Shown here piece by piece: positions 17,746 through 26,005 of a stretch of DNA of 64,000 nucleotides; within the stretch, counting starts at the first letter, position 1; each line of letters begins with the position of its first letter. The translations under genes and the position numbers were made by a program. The stretch comes from Bryobacteraceae bacterium (GTDB lineage: Bacteria; Acidobacteriota; Terriglobia; Bryobacterales; Bryobacteraceae). Under the pieces are notes generated by a model that was not told the DNA's origin, searched no databases, and worked only from the letters and a program-made list of their open reading frames with translations. The DNA lies in contig JANWVO010000039.1 of the NCBI GenBank assembly GCA_025056865.1, positions 109,263 to 173,262 of the forward strand, in the 5' to 3' direction.

Positions 17746-18369
17746 TCAGTACCTCATCCAGTAGTAGGCCAGCTTCAGGTACTCGTTGTAAACGCCCAGA
17801 AAGCCGTGTTCGTTCTCCCACCAGCGGTCCACGCGGTAACGGCGGTCGGGCACGGAATACATCGCCACGCGCACGCGCCTGCCCTCCAGCGCTTTTAAGA
17901 AGATCCGGCGGGCGCGCCGGGTGTGAATCGCGTTGGTCACGATGAGGACGCTCCGCGCCGGGTGCGCTTCCAGATACTGCCGCAGCGCTTCGGCCTCGTC
18001 GCGGGTGCTCGTCACGCCGCCGGGGAAGGGAAGCTCGGCGATCCGGTTCCTCGGGACGCCCATCTTTTCCAGCATCACGATGGCGAGGTCTGTCACGTTG
18101 GGCACCAGCCCCATCTCCACCGCCCGCGAGGACTCGCTGCGCGCAATGGCCACAAGCGGCGCAAGGCCCTGCCGCCACAGCTCCGCCGCGGCAGCCGGGC
18201 GCGTGTCCAGATCCCCGTTGAGCAGGAAGATCAGATCCGCGCGCTGTACCGGGTCTGCATCCACGAGGAACGAGCCAGCCAGCGCGAGCAGTCTCCAGCG
18301 GCCCGCCCACAGGAGGGCGAGCGCCAGCACCAGCATTGCGAGGATGAGCCATCGCCTGCGCCGACGCAT
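17746..18369 (-). CDS. YdcF/SanA-like DUF218 membrane protein
   Basis: The 207-residue protein has an N-terminal membrane helix (WLILAMLVLALALLW) and a DUF218 domain: ADLIFLLNGDLDTRPAAAAELWRQG, then GVTSTRDEAEALRQYLEAHPARSVLIVTNAIHTRRARRIF. Family members are implicated in envelope permeability, and some bind nucleotides or SAM; the chemistry is uncertain. GGGAGAG directly precedes the ATG. It is divergent from cobB. Confidence 0.85.
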   Translation of the reverse strand: MRRRRRWLILAMLVLALALLWAGRWRLLALAGSFLVDADPVQRADLIFLLNGDLDTRPAAAAELWRQGLAPLVAIARSESSRAVEMGLVPNVTDLAIVMLEKMGVPRNRIAELPFPGGVTSTRDEAEALRQYLEAHPARSVLIVTNAIHTRRARRIFLKALEGRRVRVAMYSVPDRRYRVDRWWENEHGFLGVYNEYLKLAYYWMRY

Positions 18370-18457
18370 CTCTCCCAGCGTAGCTTCCGCAGCGCTTTCC
18401 GGCCAAGCGCCTGCCCGGCGCACTGCGTGTCTGCAAACAGGCGGGGCATAATGAGAT

Positions 18458-19195
18458 TTGATCCCAGACAGCGACATCCAGACAGCCCGCGAGTGGCTGG
18501 CCGGGGCGTCCCGCGTCGCAGCGCTCACGGGCGCGGGCATCTCTGCGGAAAGCGGCATCCCCACTTTCCGCGGCCCCGGCGGCCTGTGGCGCAATTTCCG
18601 GCCGGAAGACCTGGCCACCCCGGAAGCATTTCACCGGGATCCGAATCTCGTCTGGGAGTGGTATGACTGGCGGCGCGGCCTGATTGCGCAGGCCCGCCCG
18701 AACCTCGGCCACTATGCGCTGGCCGAGCTCGAGCAAAAGATGGGCGGCCGTTTCATGCTCATCACCCAGAACGTGGACGGGCTGCACAACCGCGCCGGTT
18801 CGCAGCGGGTGCTGAAGCTGCACGGCGACATCTGGTGGACGCTGTGCACGGCCTGCGGCGACGTGACGTCGGACTACCGCGTGCCGTTGCCCGAACTGCC
18901 GCCCCGGTGCGCGAAGTGCGGCGGCCTGCTGCGCCCCGGCGTCGTGTGGTTCGGCGAGGCGCTGCCGGCGCGGACGTGGGAACAGGCGGAAGAGGCGGCG
19001 CGCTCCTGCGACGTCCTGATTGTGGCTGGCACCAGCGCCGTCGTGTACCCCGCGGCCTCGCTCGCGCCGCTGGCGAAGCGGTACGGGGCGCGCATCATCG
19101 AGATCAACACGGAGGAAACACCGCTGAGCGGCGCCGCCGACCTGTGCCTGAGAGGGGCTTCCGGCGAGCTGCTGCCGCGGATCATCGCATCATGA
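18458..19195 (+). CDS. cobB: NAD-dependent protein deacylase, class III sirtuin (CobB/SIRT5 type)
   Basis: The 245-residue protein carries the sirtuin motifs GAGISAESGIPTFRG, TQNVDGLH and LHGDIW with the catalytic His at H122. A four-Cys zinc site is formed by CTAC and CAKC. Y69 and R72 in WEWYDWRR match the Tyr/Arg pair that gives class III sirtuins a preference for succinyl- and malonyl-lysine over acetyl-lysine. An in-frame stop at 18452 forces a start at or after the TTG at 18458. A CATAAT hexamer ends five bases before it. The gene overlaps larC as ATGA. Confidence 0.9.
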   Translation: MIPDSDIQTAREWLAGASRVAALTGAGISAESGIPTFRGPGGLWRNFRPEDLATPEAFHRDPNLVWEWYDWRRGLIAQARPNLGHYALAELEQKMGGRFMLITQNVDGLHNRAGSQRVLKLHGDIWWTLCTACGDVTSDYRVPLPELPPRCAKCGGLLRPGVVWFGEALPARTWEQAEEAARSCDVLIVAGTSAVVYPAASLAPLAKRYGARIIEINTEETPLSGAADLCLRGASGELLPRIIAS

Positions 19196-20343
19196 GAATC
19201 GCCTACTTCGACGCCTTTTCCGGCATCGCCGGGGACATGACCGTCGCCGCTCTTATCGACGCCGGCGCCGACGCGCAGGCCCTGTTCGATGTGCTCGGCT
19301 CGCTTGGCACCGGAGCGCGCTTCCGCGCAGAAAAGGTCAAGCGCCGCGGCATCGCCGCCACGCATTTCGCCGTCGAGCACGAGGACCAGAAGAAGCACCG
19401 CCACCTGCCTCACATCGTGAAGATGATCGAGGGCTCGCGGCTTTCGGACCGCGCGAAACAGAACGCCATCAAAGTGTTTGAAACGCTCGGCGCCGCCGAG
19501 GCCGAGGTCCACGGCGTGCCCATTGAGAAGGTTCATTTCCATGAAGTGGGCGCCGTGGATTCGATCTGCGACATCGCCGGCGCCTGCCAGGCGCTGGACC
19601 TTCTGGGCGTCGAGGACGTCTACGCCTCCCGCGTCAACACCGGCAGCGGCACGGTGGAGGCCGAGCACGGGGTCATGCCTGTGCCGACGCCCGCGACGGC
19701 GCTGCTGCTGCGCGGCGCTCCCGTGTACGCCCGCGGTCCGGAAACCGAGCTCACCACGCCCACCGGCGCGGCCATCCTGGCCGCGCTATGCCGCGGCTTC
19801 GGCCCCATGCCCGCCATGACGATCGAGCGGTCGGGCTTCGGCGCGGGCACGCGCGACTTTCCGATGATGGCCAACGTGCTCCGGGTGCTCGTGGGCTCGC
19901 GCACCGGCGCGCGCGAGGCCACCGCCGTCGCCGTGCTCGAGGCCAATATCGACGACTCGACCCCGGAGCTGCTCGGCCATGCCATGGACCGGCTGCTCGA
20001 AGCCGGGGCTCTGGACGTCACGCTCGAGCCGGTCTATATGAAGAAGCAGCGGCCGGGGGTGCGGATTTCGGTGCTCGCCACGCCGGAGGACCAGGAGAAG
20101 ATGGCGGCGGTGCTGTTCGAGGAGACCAGCACCATCGGCGTCCGCTTCTGGCACGCGGAGCGGCGCGTGCAGCCGCGAACGCTGGTCGAGGTCGAGACCG
20201 CCTATGGCCGCCTGCGGATGAAGGTGACGCCCTCCGGAGCCGCCCCCGAGTTTGAAGACTGCCGGCGCCTGGCTGCGGCCTGCGGCAAGCCGGTGAAGGA
20301 AATCTACGCGGCCGCCATTGCGGCCTACAGGAATTCGCAATGA
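19192..20343 (+). CDS. larC: LarC-type nickel insertion protein
   Basis: The 383-residue protein starts MRIAYFDAFSGIAGDMTVAAL, the hallmark of the LarC/DUF111 family. It has a His-rich loop near residue 65 (EHEDQKKHRHLPHI) and the C-terminal CTP-binding part (EANIDDSTPELLGHAMDRLLEAGALDVTLEPVYMKKQRPG). LarC inserts nickel into the pincer cofactor of lactate racemase and related LarA enzymes. It is a single continuous protein, unlike the frameshift-split form in Lactobacillus. No larA, larB or larE is in this window. It overlaps cobB and metG by ATGA. Confidence 0.9.
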   Translation: MRIAYFDAFSGIAGDMTVAALIDAGADAQALFDVLGSLGTGARFRAEKVKRRGIAATHFAVEHEDQKKHRHLPHIVKMIEGSRLSDRAKQNAIKVFETLGAAEAEVHGVPIEKVHFHEVGAVDSICDIAGACQALDLLGVEDVYASRVNTGSGTVEAEHGVMPVPTPATALLLRGAPVYARGPETELTTPTGAAILAALCRGFGPMPAMTIERSGFGAGTRDFPMMANVLRVLVGSRTGAREATAVAVLEANIDDSTPELLGHAMDRLLEAGALDVTLEPVYMKKQRPGVRISVLATPEDQEKMAAVLFEETSTIGVRFWHAERRVQPRTLVEVETAYGRLRMKVTPSGAAPEFEDCRRLAAACGKPVKEIYAAAIAAYRNSQ

Positions 20344-22295
20344 GCGACAAGTTCTACATCACTACGCCGATTTATTACGTCAACTCCGCGCCCCATCTCG
20401 GCACGGTCTACTGCACGCTGGCGGCGGACACGATCCGGCGCTACCAGGCGATGCTGGGCAGGCGCACGCTGCTGGTGACCGGCAGCGACGAGCACAGCCA
20501 GAATGTCGAGCGCGCGGCGAAGAAAAAGGGGCTGTCTCCCTACGACTTTTCCACCGAACTGGCGGCGGAATTCCAGCGCGAATGGAATCTTTTCGGAATT
20601 CCATACCGCTTCATCCGGACGTCCGACCCGCGGCACCACGAGACTGTCCAGTGGCTATTCGGGCGCTGCCGCGCCAATGGCTACATCGAAAAGGGCTCCT
20701 ACACGGGCCAGTACTGCTTCAACTGCGAGCTCTACGTGAACGACGCCGGCCCCGGCGACCCGTGCCCGGACTGCCAGCGGCCCACGGAGACCGTCACGGA
20801 GGAAAACTACTTTTTCAAGCTGTCGAAATTCGAAAAGCCGCTGCTTGAGCTTTACGAAAAGCAGCCGGATTTTGTCGTGCCGGACTACCGGATGAACGAA
20901 ATCATTTCCTTCGTCCGCGGCGGCCTGCGCGACCTCTCCATCACGCGCTCGAACCTTCAGTGGGGCATTCCGGTGCCGGTGGAGGGCCACCATGTCTTCT
21001 ATGTCTGGTTCGACGCGCTCATCAGCTACCTGACGGCGGTGCGCGACGAGGGCTGGTGGCCGGCCGACGTCCACCTCATCGGCAAGGACATCCTGCGCTT
21101 CCACGCCATCTACTGGCCTGCCTTCCTGATGGCCGCGGACCTGCCGCTGCCGCGCCGCATCGTCGCCCACGGCTGGATCCTCAAGGATTCGGTGAAAATG
21201 TCGAAATCGCGCGGCAACGTGGTGCGGCCGGAGCCTCTGCGGCAGGTGATCGGAGCCGACCCGCTGCGCTACTTCCTGCTCCGCGAAATCCCTTTCGGGC
21301 AGGACGGCAACTTCAGCTACGATGCGCTGATCACGCGCCTCAACGCCGATCTTGCCAACGGGCTGGGCAATCTCGTGTCCCGCACGCTGACGATGATCCG
21401 CCAGTACCGCGGCGGGCGGATCCCGGCAGGGACACCCGACGAGGCCATCCGTCAGCAGGCGGAGGAGACGATCCGCGCCTGGCGTGCGGCCTTCGACGCC
21501 TTCGAGTTCCACCGCGGGCTGGAGCAGCTCTGGTCCCTGCTCGGCGCCGTCGACAAAGCAATTGTCGCCTATCAGCCGTGGATCCTGGCGAAGAAGGAAG
21601 ACGCGGAAAGCCAGGCGAAGCTCGACACGATTCTGTCCACCGCCGCCGAGGTGATCCGCATCGCCGCCGTCCTGCTGGCGCCGGTGATGCCGGAGGCGGC
21701 GCAGAAAATCTGGTCGCAGCTCGGCATGGCGGGCATCGTGGAAAGTGAGAGGCTGGACCGGCTGGCCTGGGGCGGGCTGGGCAAAGACCAGGCCATCGGC
21801 GAGGTGGAAGCGGTGTTCCCGCGCCTGGACATGGCGAAGACGATCGCGAAAATCGAGCAGATCGACGAGGCGGAAGCCGCGCGCATCGATGCGCTGCTCG
21901 GCCGGGCTCCGGCGGCAGAGTCTCAGCCTGCCTGGCAGCGTCCCGAAGGCGTGCCGCCGCTGGCGCCCGAGATCACCATCGACGACTTCGCCCGGGTCGA
22001 CCTCCGGGTGGCGAAGGTGCTTGCGGCGGAACGCGTCAAAGGCGCGGACAAGCTGCTGCACCTCACCGTGGACGTCGCCGAGGAGAAGCCGCGCACCATT
22101 GTGGCAGGCATCGCGGAGAAGTACGCGCCCGAGGAGCTGGTCGGCCGCAAGGTAGTCATCGTGGCCAACCTCGCGCCGCGCAAGCTGCGCGGGCTGGTGT
22201 CGCAGGGCATGATTGTGGCCGCTTCGCTGGAGAACGGGCCTCCGGTGCTTGTCGGCCCTTGGGAAGACGTGCCCGTCGGGGCAAGGCTCAAATGA
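20340..22295 (+). CDS. metG: Methionyl-tRNA synthetase
   Basis: The 651-residue protein has the class I signature (PHLGT after YYVNSA) and KMSKS at 286-290. A knuckle with CFNC and CPDC lies near residue 126. From about 545 there is a Trbp111-like tRNA-binding domain (ITIDDFARVDLRVAKVLAAERV). It charges tRNA-Met in the cytoplasm. It is in the middle of the overlap-linked run, with ATGA junctions on both sides. Confidence 0.97.
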   Translation: MSDKFYITTPIYYVNSAPHLGTVYCTLAADTIRRYQAMLGRRTLLVTGSDEHSQNVERAAKKKGLSPYDFSTELAAEFQREWNLFGIPYRFIRTSDPRHHETVQWLFGRCRANGYIEKGSYTGQYCFNCELYVNDAGPGDPCPDCQRPTETVTEENYFFKLSKFEKPLLELYEKQPDFVVPDYRMNEIISFVRGGLRDLSITRSNLQWGIPVPVEGHHVFYVWFDALISYLTAVRDEGWWPADVHLIGKDILRFHAIYWPAFLMAADLPLPRRIVAHGWILKDSVKMSKSRGNVVRPEPLRQVIGADPLRYFLLREIPFGQDGNFSYDALITRLNADLANGLGNLVSRTLTMIRQYRGGRIPAGTPDEAIRQQAEETIRAWRAAFDAFEFHRGLEQLWSLLGAVDKAIVAYQPWILAKKEDAESQAKLDTILSTAAEVIRIAAVLLAPVMPEAAQKIWSQLGMAGIVESERLDRLAWGGLGKDQAIGEVEAVFPRLDMAKTIAKIEQIDEAEAARIDALLGRAPAAESQPAWQRPEGVPPLAPEITIDDFARVDLRVAKVLAAERVKGADKLLHLTVDVAEEKPRTIVAGIAEKYAPEELVGRKVVIVANLAPRKLRGLVSQGMIVAASLENGPPVLVGPWEDVPVGARLK

Positions 22296-23089
22296 TGGCG
22301 GCTTTCATCGACACGCACTGCCATCTCGACTCGCGCGCTTTCGATGCGGACCGCGAAGCCGTGATCGAACGCGCCCGCGCCGCCGGCGTTGCCCGCATGA
22401 TCGCCATCGGTACGGGCGACGGGCCGCCGGATCTGGAAGCCGGCATCCGGCTCGCCGAACGTTACCCGTTCATCGACGCCACGATCGGGGTGCACCCCCA
22501 TGATGCGTCGAAGGCCACGGAGGAAACCTGGGCGGAGCTGGCCTCGCTCACCGCGCACCCGAAAGTGGCTGCCTGGGGCGAAATCGGACTGGATTACCAC
22601 TACAACTTCTCTCCCCCGGAGGTGCAGCGGGCGGTCTTCGTCCGGCAGATGGAGATGGCCCGCGAGGCGCGGCTCCCCATCATCATCCACACGCGGGAGG
22701 CGTGGGAAGATACGGTGGAGCTGGTCCGCCGCCACTGGGATCCGCAGCTCGGCGGCGTCTTCCATTGCTTCTCGGGTGGCCCGCGCGAGGCCGAACAGGC
22801 CCTGGAGCTGGGCTTTTTCGTCAGTTTCTCCGGCATCGTTACGTTCCCGAAAGCGTCCGGCGTGCAGGAGGCCGCGCGCCTCGTGCCCGATGACCGCCTG
22901 CTGATCGAGACAGACGCCCCCTATCTGGCCCCGGCGCCTCACCGCGGCAAGCGGAACGAGCCGGCCTATGTCGTGGAAACCGCGCGTTTCGTGGCCTCGT
23001 TGCGCGGCGTCGAGGCCGGGGAGATCGCCCGCCTGGCCACGGAGAACTGGAGCCGCCTGTGTTTGCAGGGAACCGCGACGAATCGTTAA
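22292..23089 (+). CDS. tatD: TatD-family metal-dependent DNase/hydrolase
   Basis: The 265-residue protein has FIDTHCHLD with the metal-binding HxH, GVHPHD, the family motif WGEIGLDYHYNFSP, IIHTREAW, HCFSGG and LIETDAPYLAP. TatD proteins are TIM-barrel 3'-5' exonucleases or deacylases active in the cytoplasm. The gene is often next to metG, as here. The start is one of two adjacent ATGs; the first makes an ATGA overlap with metG. Confidence 0.93.
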   Translation: MMAAFIDTHCHLDSRAFDADREAVIERARAAGVARMIAIGTGDGPPDLEAGIRLAERYPFIDATIGVHPHDASKATEETWAELASLTAHPKVAAWGEIGLDYHYNFSPPEVQRAVFVRQMEMAREARLPIIIHTREAWEDTVELVRRHWDPQLGGVFHCFSGGPREAEQALELGFFVSFSGIVTFPKASGVQEAARLVPDDRLLIETDAPYLAPAPHRGKRNEPAYVVETARFVASLRGVEAGEIARLATENWSRLCLQGTATNR

Positions 23090-23103
23090 ACTTGAGGCAT
23101 TCG

Positions 23104-24105
23104 ATGCCTGCCGGAAAGCTGGGCCTGGCCCTGACTGCGCGCGAGGTCACGTCGCTGGTTGCGGACGACCTGAAGCAGGTGGAGTCCGTCTTCCGGCTCG
23201 AGTCCATCGGCAGCGTCGATGCGGTCTCCCAGATTGCGCGCTACTTGCAGGGCAATGGCGGCAAGCGTTTGCGCCCCATCCTGCTCCTCGTCAGTTGCCG
23301 CCTCTTCCAGGATCCGCCGCCGGAGGCCATCCAGTTGGCCGCCGTCGTCGAGTTGATCCACACCGCCACGCTCGTGCATGACGACGTGATCGACGACGCC
23401 AAGACGCGCCGCGGCAAGAGTTCGGCCAACGTCGTCTGGGGCAATCAGGTCTCGGTGCTGGCCGGCGACTGGCTTTACATGCAGGCGTTCCAGATCGCGC
23501 TGCGGCTGCGCCGCTTCGAGATTCTCGACCTGCTGATCACGCTCACGCAGCGCATGGTGGACGGCGAGCTGCTTCAGCTCGAGCGGCTCGGACGCATCAG
23601 CCTCACCGAGGCGGACGCGCTGGAGCTGATCGATCACAAGACCGCCAGCCTGTTCGCCGCCTGCACGCGCCTCGGAGCGCTGGCCGGCGGGGCTTCCGAA
23701 AAGGATCAGCTTCTGCTGAGCGAGTTCGGCTGGAACCTCGGCATGGCGTTCCAGATCGTCGACGACATCCTCGACTTCACCGCGCGCGAGTCGGTGCTCG
23801 GCAAGCCGGTGGGCAACGACCTGCGCGAAGGCAAAGTGACGCTGCCGCTGTGCTACGCGCTGGAAACCGCTTCGCCGGAGGAGCGGGCGCTGGTGGAAGC
23901 CGTGCTGGCCGACCGCGCCTACGAGCGCGTCAGCTTCGACCAGATCCGCGCGCTGCTCGTCCGCCACGGGGGCATTGAACGCGCCCGCGCGAGAGCGTCC
24001 GAGTTCACTGCCCGGGCGCGCGCGCTGCTCGAGCATTTCGCGGAAAGCCCCGCCCGCTCGGCGCTGGCTGCTGCCACAGATCTGGTTGCCGAACGCGACC
24101 GCTAG
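23104..24105 (+). CDS. Polyprenyl (octaprenyl/heptaprenyl-type) diphosphate synthase
   Basis: The 333-residue trans-prenyltransferase has GGKRLRP, the first Asp-rich motif in LVHDDVIDDAKTRRG and the second in FQIVDDILDFTA, with the K-x-x-L segment EGKVTLPL. It makes the long isoprenoid tail of quinones. The chain length (C35 to C50) cannot be read with certainty. The ATG at 23104 follows GAGG at seven bases. It is the last gene of the cobB-larC-metG-tatD run. Confidence 0.9.
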   Translation: MPAGKLGLALTAREVTSLVADDLKQVESVFRLESIGSVDAVSQIARYLQGNGGKRLRPILLLVSCRLFQDPPPEAIQLAAVVELIHTATLVHDDVIDDAKTRRGKSSANVVWGNQVSVLAGDWLYMQAFQIALRLRRFEILDLLITLTQRMVDGELLQLERLGRISLTEADALELIDHKTASLFAACTRLGALAGGASEKDQLLLSEFGWNLGMAFQIVDDILDFTARESVLGKPVGNDLREGKVTLPLCYALETASPEERALVEAVLADRAYERVSFDQIRALLVRHGGIERARARASEFTARARALLEHFAESPARSALAAATDLVAERDR

Positions 24106-24130
24106 GGCGGCCTGATATCATCAGGTCGAC

Positions 24131-25966
24131 ATGGCGAGCATCCCGCGCCGCGCTGTCCTGTTCGCGCCGGCCGCGCTGGCACGCTGCCGCCGCGAAGCCG
24201 CTCCCGCCACAGGCTGGACGCCCGAGCTGGACCGCACGCTGATCCGCAAAGCCGTGAGCGCCCGCGATCAGCGCTTCGACCCCGCTTACAACATGCTGCG
24301 GGTGCTGCTTGGGCCCGAGTACCGCTACCACACGCGGCTGCGCGAGTGCCAGGCCCATCCGACGCGCGACTCGTTGGAATACGCGCTCTACCTGCTGGAG
24401 GAAGGCACGCCGGAGCGCTTCGTGCGCGCGCTGCGCGTGCTGGAACGCGTCGTGCCGCTTCAGGTGACTGACCCGGCTTCCAGATGGTACGGACTCTGGG
24501 GCTGGTATCTGGAAGAGCCCCCGGACCGGATGGCACCCGCGGATTTCAACTGGGCGGACTTCAACGGCGCGCTGCTGCTGCTCGTCGAGCTCCGCCACGG
24601 TCCGCGGCTGCCGGACAGCGTCCGGCAGCGGGTGCGCGCGGCCATCGGCCATGCGGCGCGCTCGGTCATGCGGCGGGACGCGCCGATGTCCTACACAAAC
24701 ATCGCCATCCTGGGCACCTTCGTGACGCTCGCCGCAGGCGAGCTGTCCGGCGAGCCGGAGCTGACCTTGTACGCCCGCGAACGCATCCGCCGCCTCTGCC
24801 GCGAAATCGACCGCACGGGCAGCTTCGCCGAATACAACTCGCCCGCCTATGCCCGCGTGTCGCTGGTGAACCTGGCGCGCATCCGGATGTACGTCAGAGA
24901 CGGGGAAGCGCGGCAGCGCGCCGCGCGCCTCGAACGCCGCCTGTGGCAGCATCTGGCCGAGCATTGGGACGCCGCCCGGCTTCAGTTCTGCGGCCCCATG
25001 AGCCGCTGTTACTCCACCGATCTCGGCTTCCCGCTTTGGCTCGAGAAGGCCCTGGGCGGCAGGCTCCGGCTGGCCACGCCCGACAACCGCACCGGCGATG
25101 ACGACGGGGAGACCGCCATCCACGACCTGCGCTGCCCCGAAGATCTGGCGGCGCGGTTTCTCGAGCCGCAGCCTGGACGCGAGCATCGCGAGTGGTACAG
25201 CGCCGAACCGTCCGTGTCGGGCACAGTCTGCTTCTCCCGCGATTTTTCCCTGGGCAGCGCCAGCAGCAGCGACTTTTGGGTGCAGCGGCGCCCGCTGCTC
25301 GGCTATTTCGGCGACGCCTCGCGCCCGGCGCGCACCGTGCAGCTCCGAGTGATCAAGGACGGCTACGACTTCGCTTCCGCCATATTCCACAGCGTGCAGG
25401 AGCGCGGCCGCGTGCTGGCGCTGATCAGCTTCCGCGATCCCGGCGGCGACCGCCACATCTCGCTCGATCCCATCCGCGGCAGCCGCTTTGAGTGCGGAAG
25501 GCTGTTTGCCGAGCTGCACATCTCCGGCCTGCCGGAAGGCTACACGCACTCGTTCGCATCCGACCGGCTGGAGCTGGACAGCGCACGCCTGCGGCTTGCC
25601 TTCCAGCTCATCGGCGGCCGCTTCGGCGGGCGTGCGCTGCGGCTGGCAGCGCACCCGCACGCCCGGGACCTGACGGCGACTATCGATTTCAAGCCCCCCG
25701 AGGCGCCCCGGCTGGTCATCTGGCCGCAGATAAGGCAGGCGTTCGCCGCCATTGCGCTGGAACTGGCCGACGCCGGCGCGCCGCTGTCCGCAGATCAGCC
25801 CGCGCTCCGCCTGCAAGCGGATGTGGCGGAACTGGCCTGGGGTTCCCTCTGGCTGCGGGGGCTGGTGCGCCCTGCGCCCGTCGAAGAACACGAGAAAGCC
25901 TTCGAAGCCCGCATCGCGGGCAAGCCAGTCCCGCTGCCTCGGCTTTCAGATGAAGTGCTGGCGTAG
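24131..25966 (+). CDS. Large protein of unknown function, possible alpha/alpha-toroid fold
   Basis: The 611-residue protein begins MASIPRRAVLFAPAALA, a weak, perhaps Tat-like, export signal. Residues 30-330 are mostly helical with repeats of the type seen in heparinase/alginate-lyase toroids (FNWADFNGALLLLVELRHG, GSFAEYNSPAYARVSLVNLARI, CGPMSRCYSTDLGFPLWLEKAL). Residues 360-600 look beta-rich. The Tyr, Asn, His and Arg in the helical half could form a lyase site. I do not recognise a characterised family and do not assign a substrate. A TATCAT hexamer ends nine bases before the ATG. Confidence 0.65.
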   Translation: MASIPRRAVLFAPAALARCRREAAPATGWTPELDRTLIRKAVSARDQRFDPAYNMLRVLLGPEYRYHTRLRECQAHPTRDSLEYALYLLEEGTPERFVRALRVLERVVPLQVTDPASRWYGLWGWYLEEPPDRMAPADFNWADFNGALLLLVELRHGPRLPDSVRQRVRAAIGHAARSVMRRDAPMSYTNIAILGTFVTLAAGELSGEPELTLYARERIRRLCREIDRTGSFAEYNSPAYARVSLVNLARIRMYVRDGEARQRAARLERRLWQHLAEHWDAARLQFCGPMSRCYSTDLGFPLWLEKALGGRLRLATPDNRTGDDDGETAIHDLRCPEDLAARFLEPQPGREHREWYSAEPSVSGTVCFSRDFSLGSASSSDFWVQRRPLLGYFGDASRPARTVQLRVIKDGYDFASAIFHSVQERGRVLALISFRDPGGDRHISLDPIRGSRFECGRLFAELHISGLPEGYTHSFASDRLELDSARLRLAFQLIGGRFGGRALRLAAHPHARDLTATIDFKPPEAPRLVIWPQIRQAFAAIALELADAGAPLSADQPALRLQADVAELAWGSLWLRGLVRPAPVEEHEKAFEARIAGKPVPLPRLSDEVLA

Positions 25967-26005
25967 CGGCGGCGCGGGCGCCCGCTGCCGCCCGTTTCGC
26001 GCCCG

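Noticed and set aside
25974..25985. GCGGGCGCCCGC between convergent genes as a terminator or operator
   Set aside because: It is a 12-base palindrome with no loop or T tract. Such GC palindromes arise easily in this base composition.
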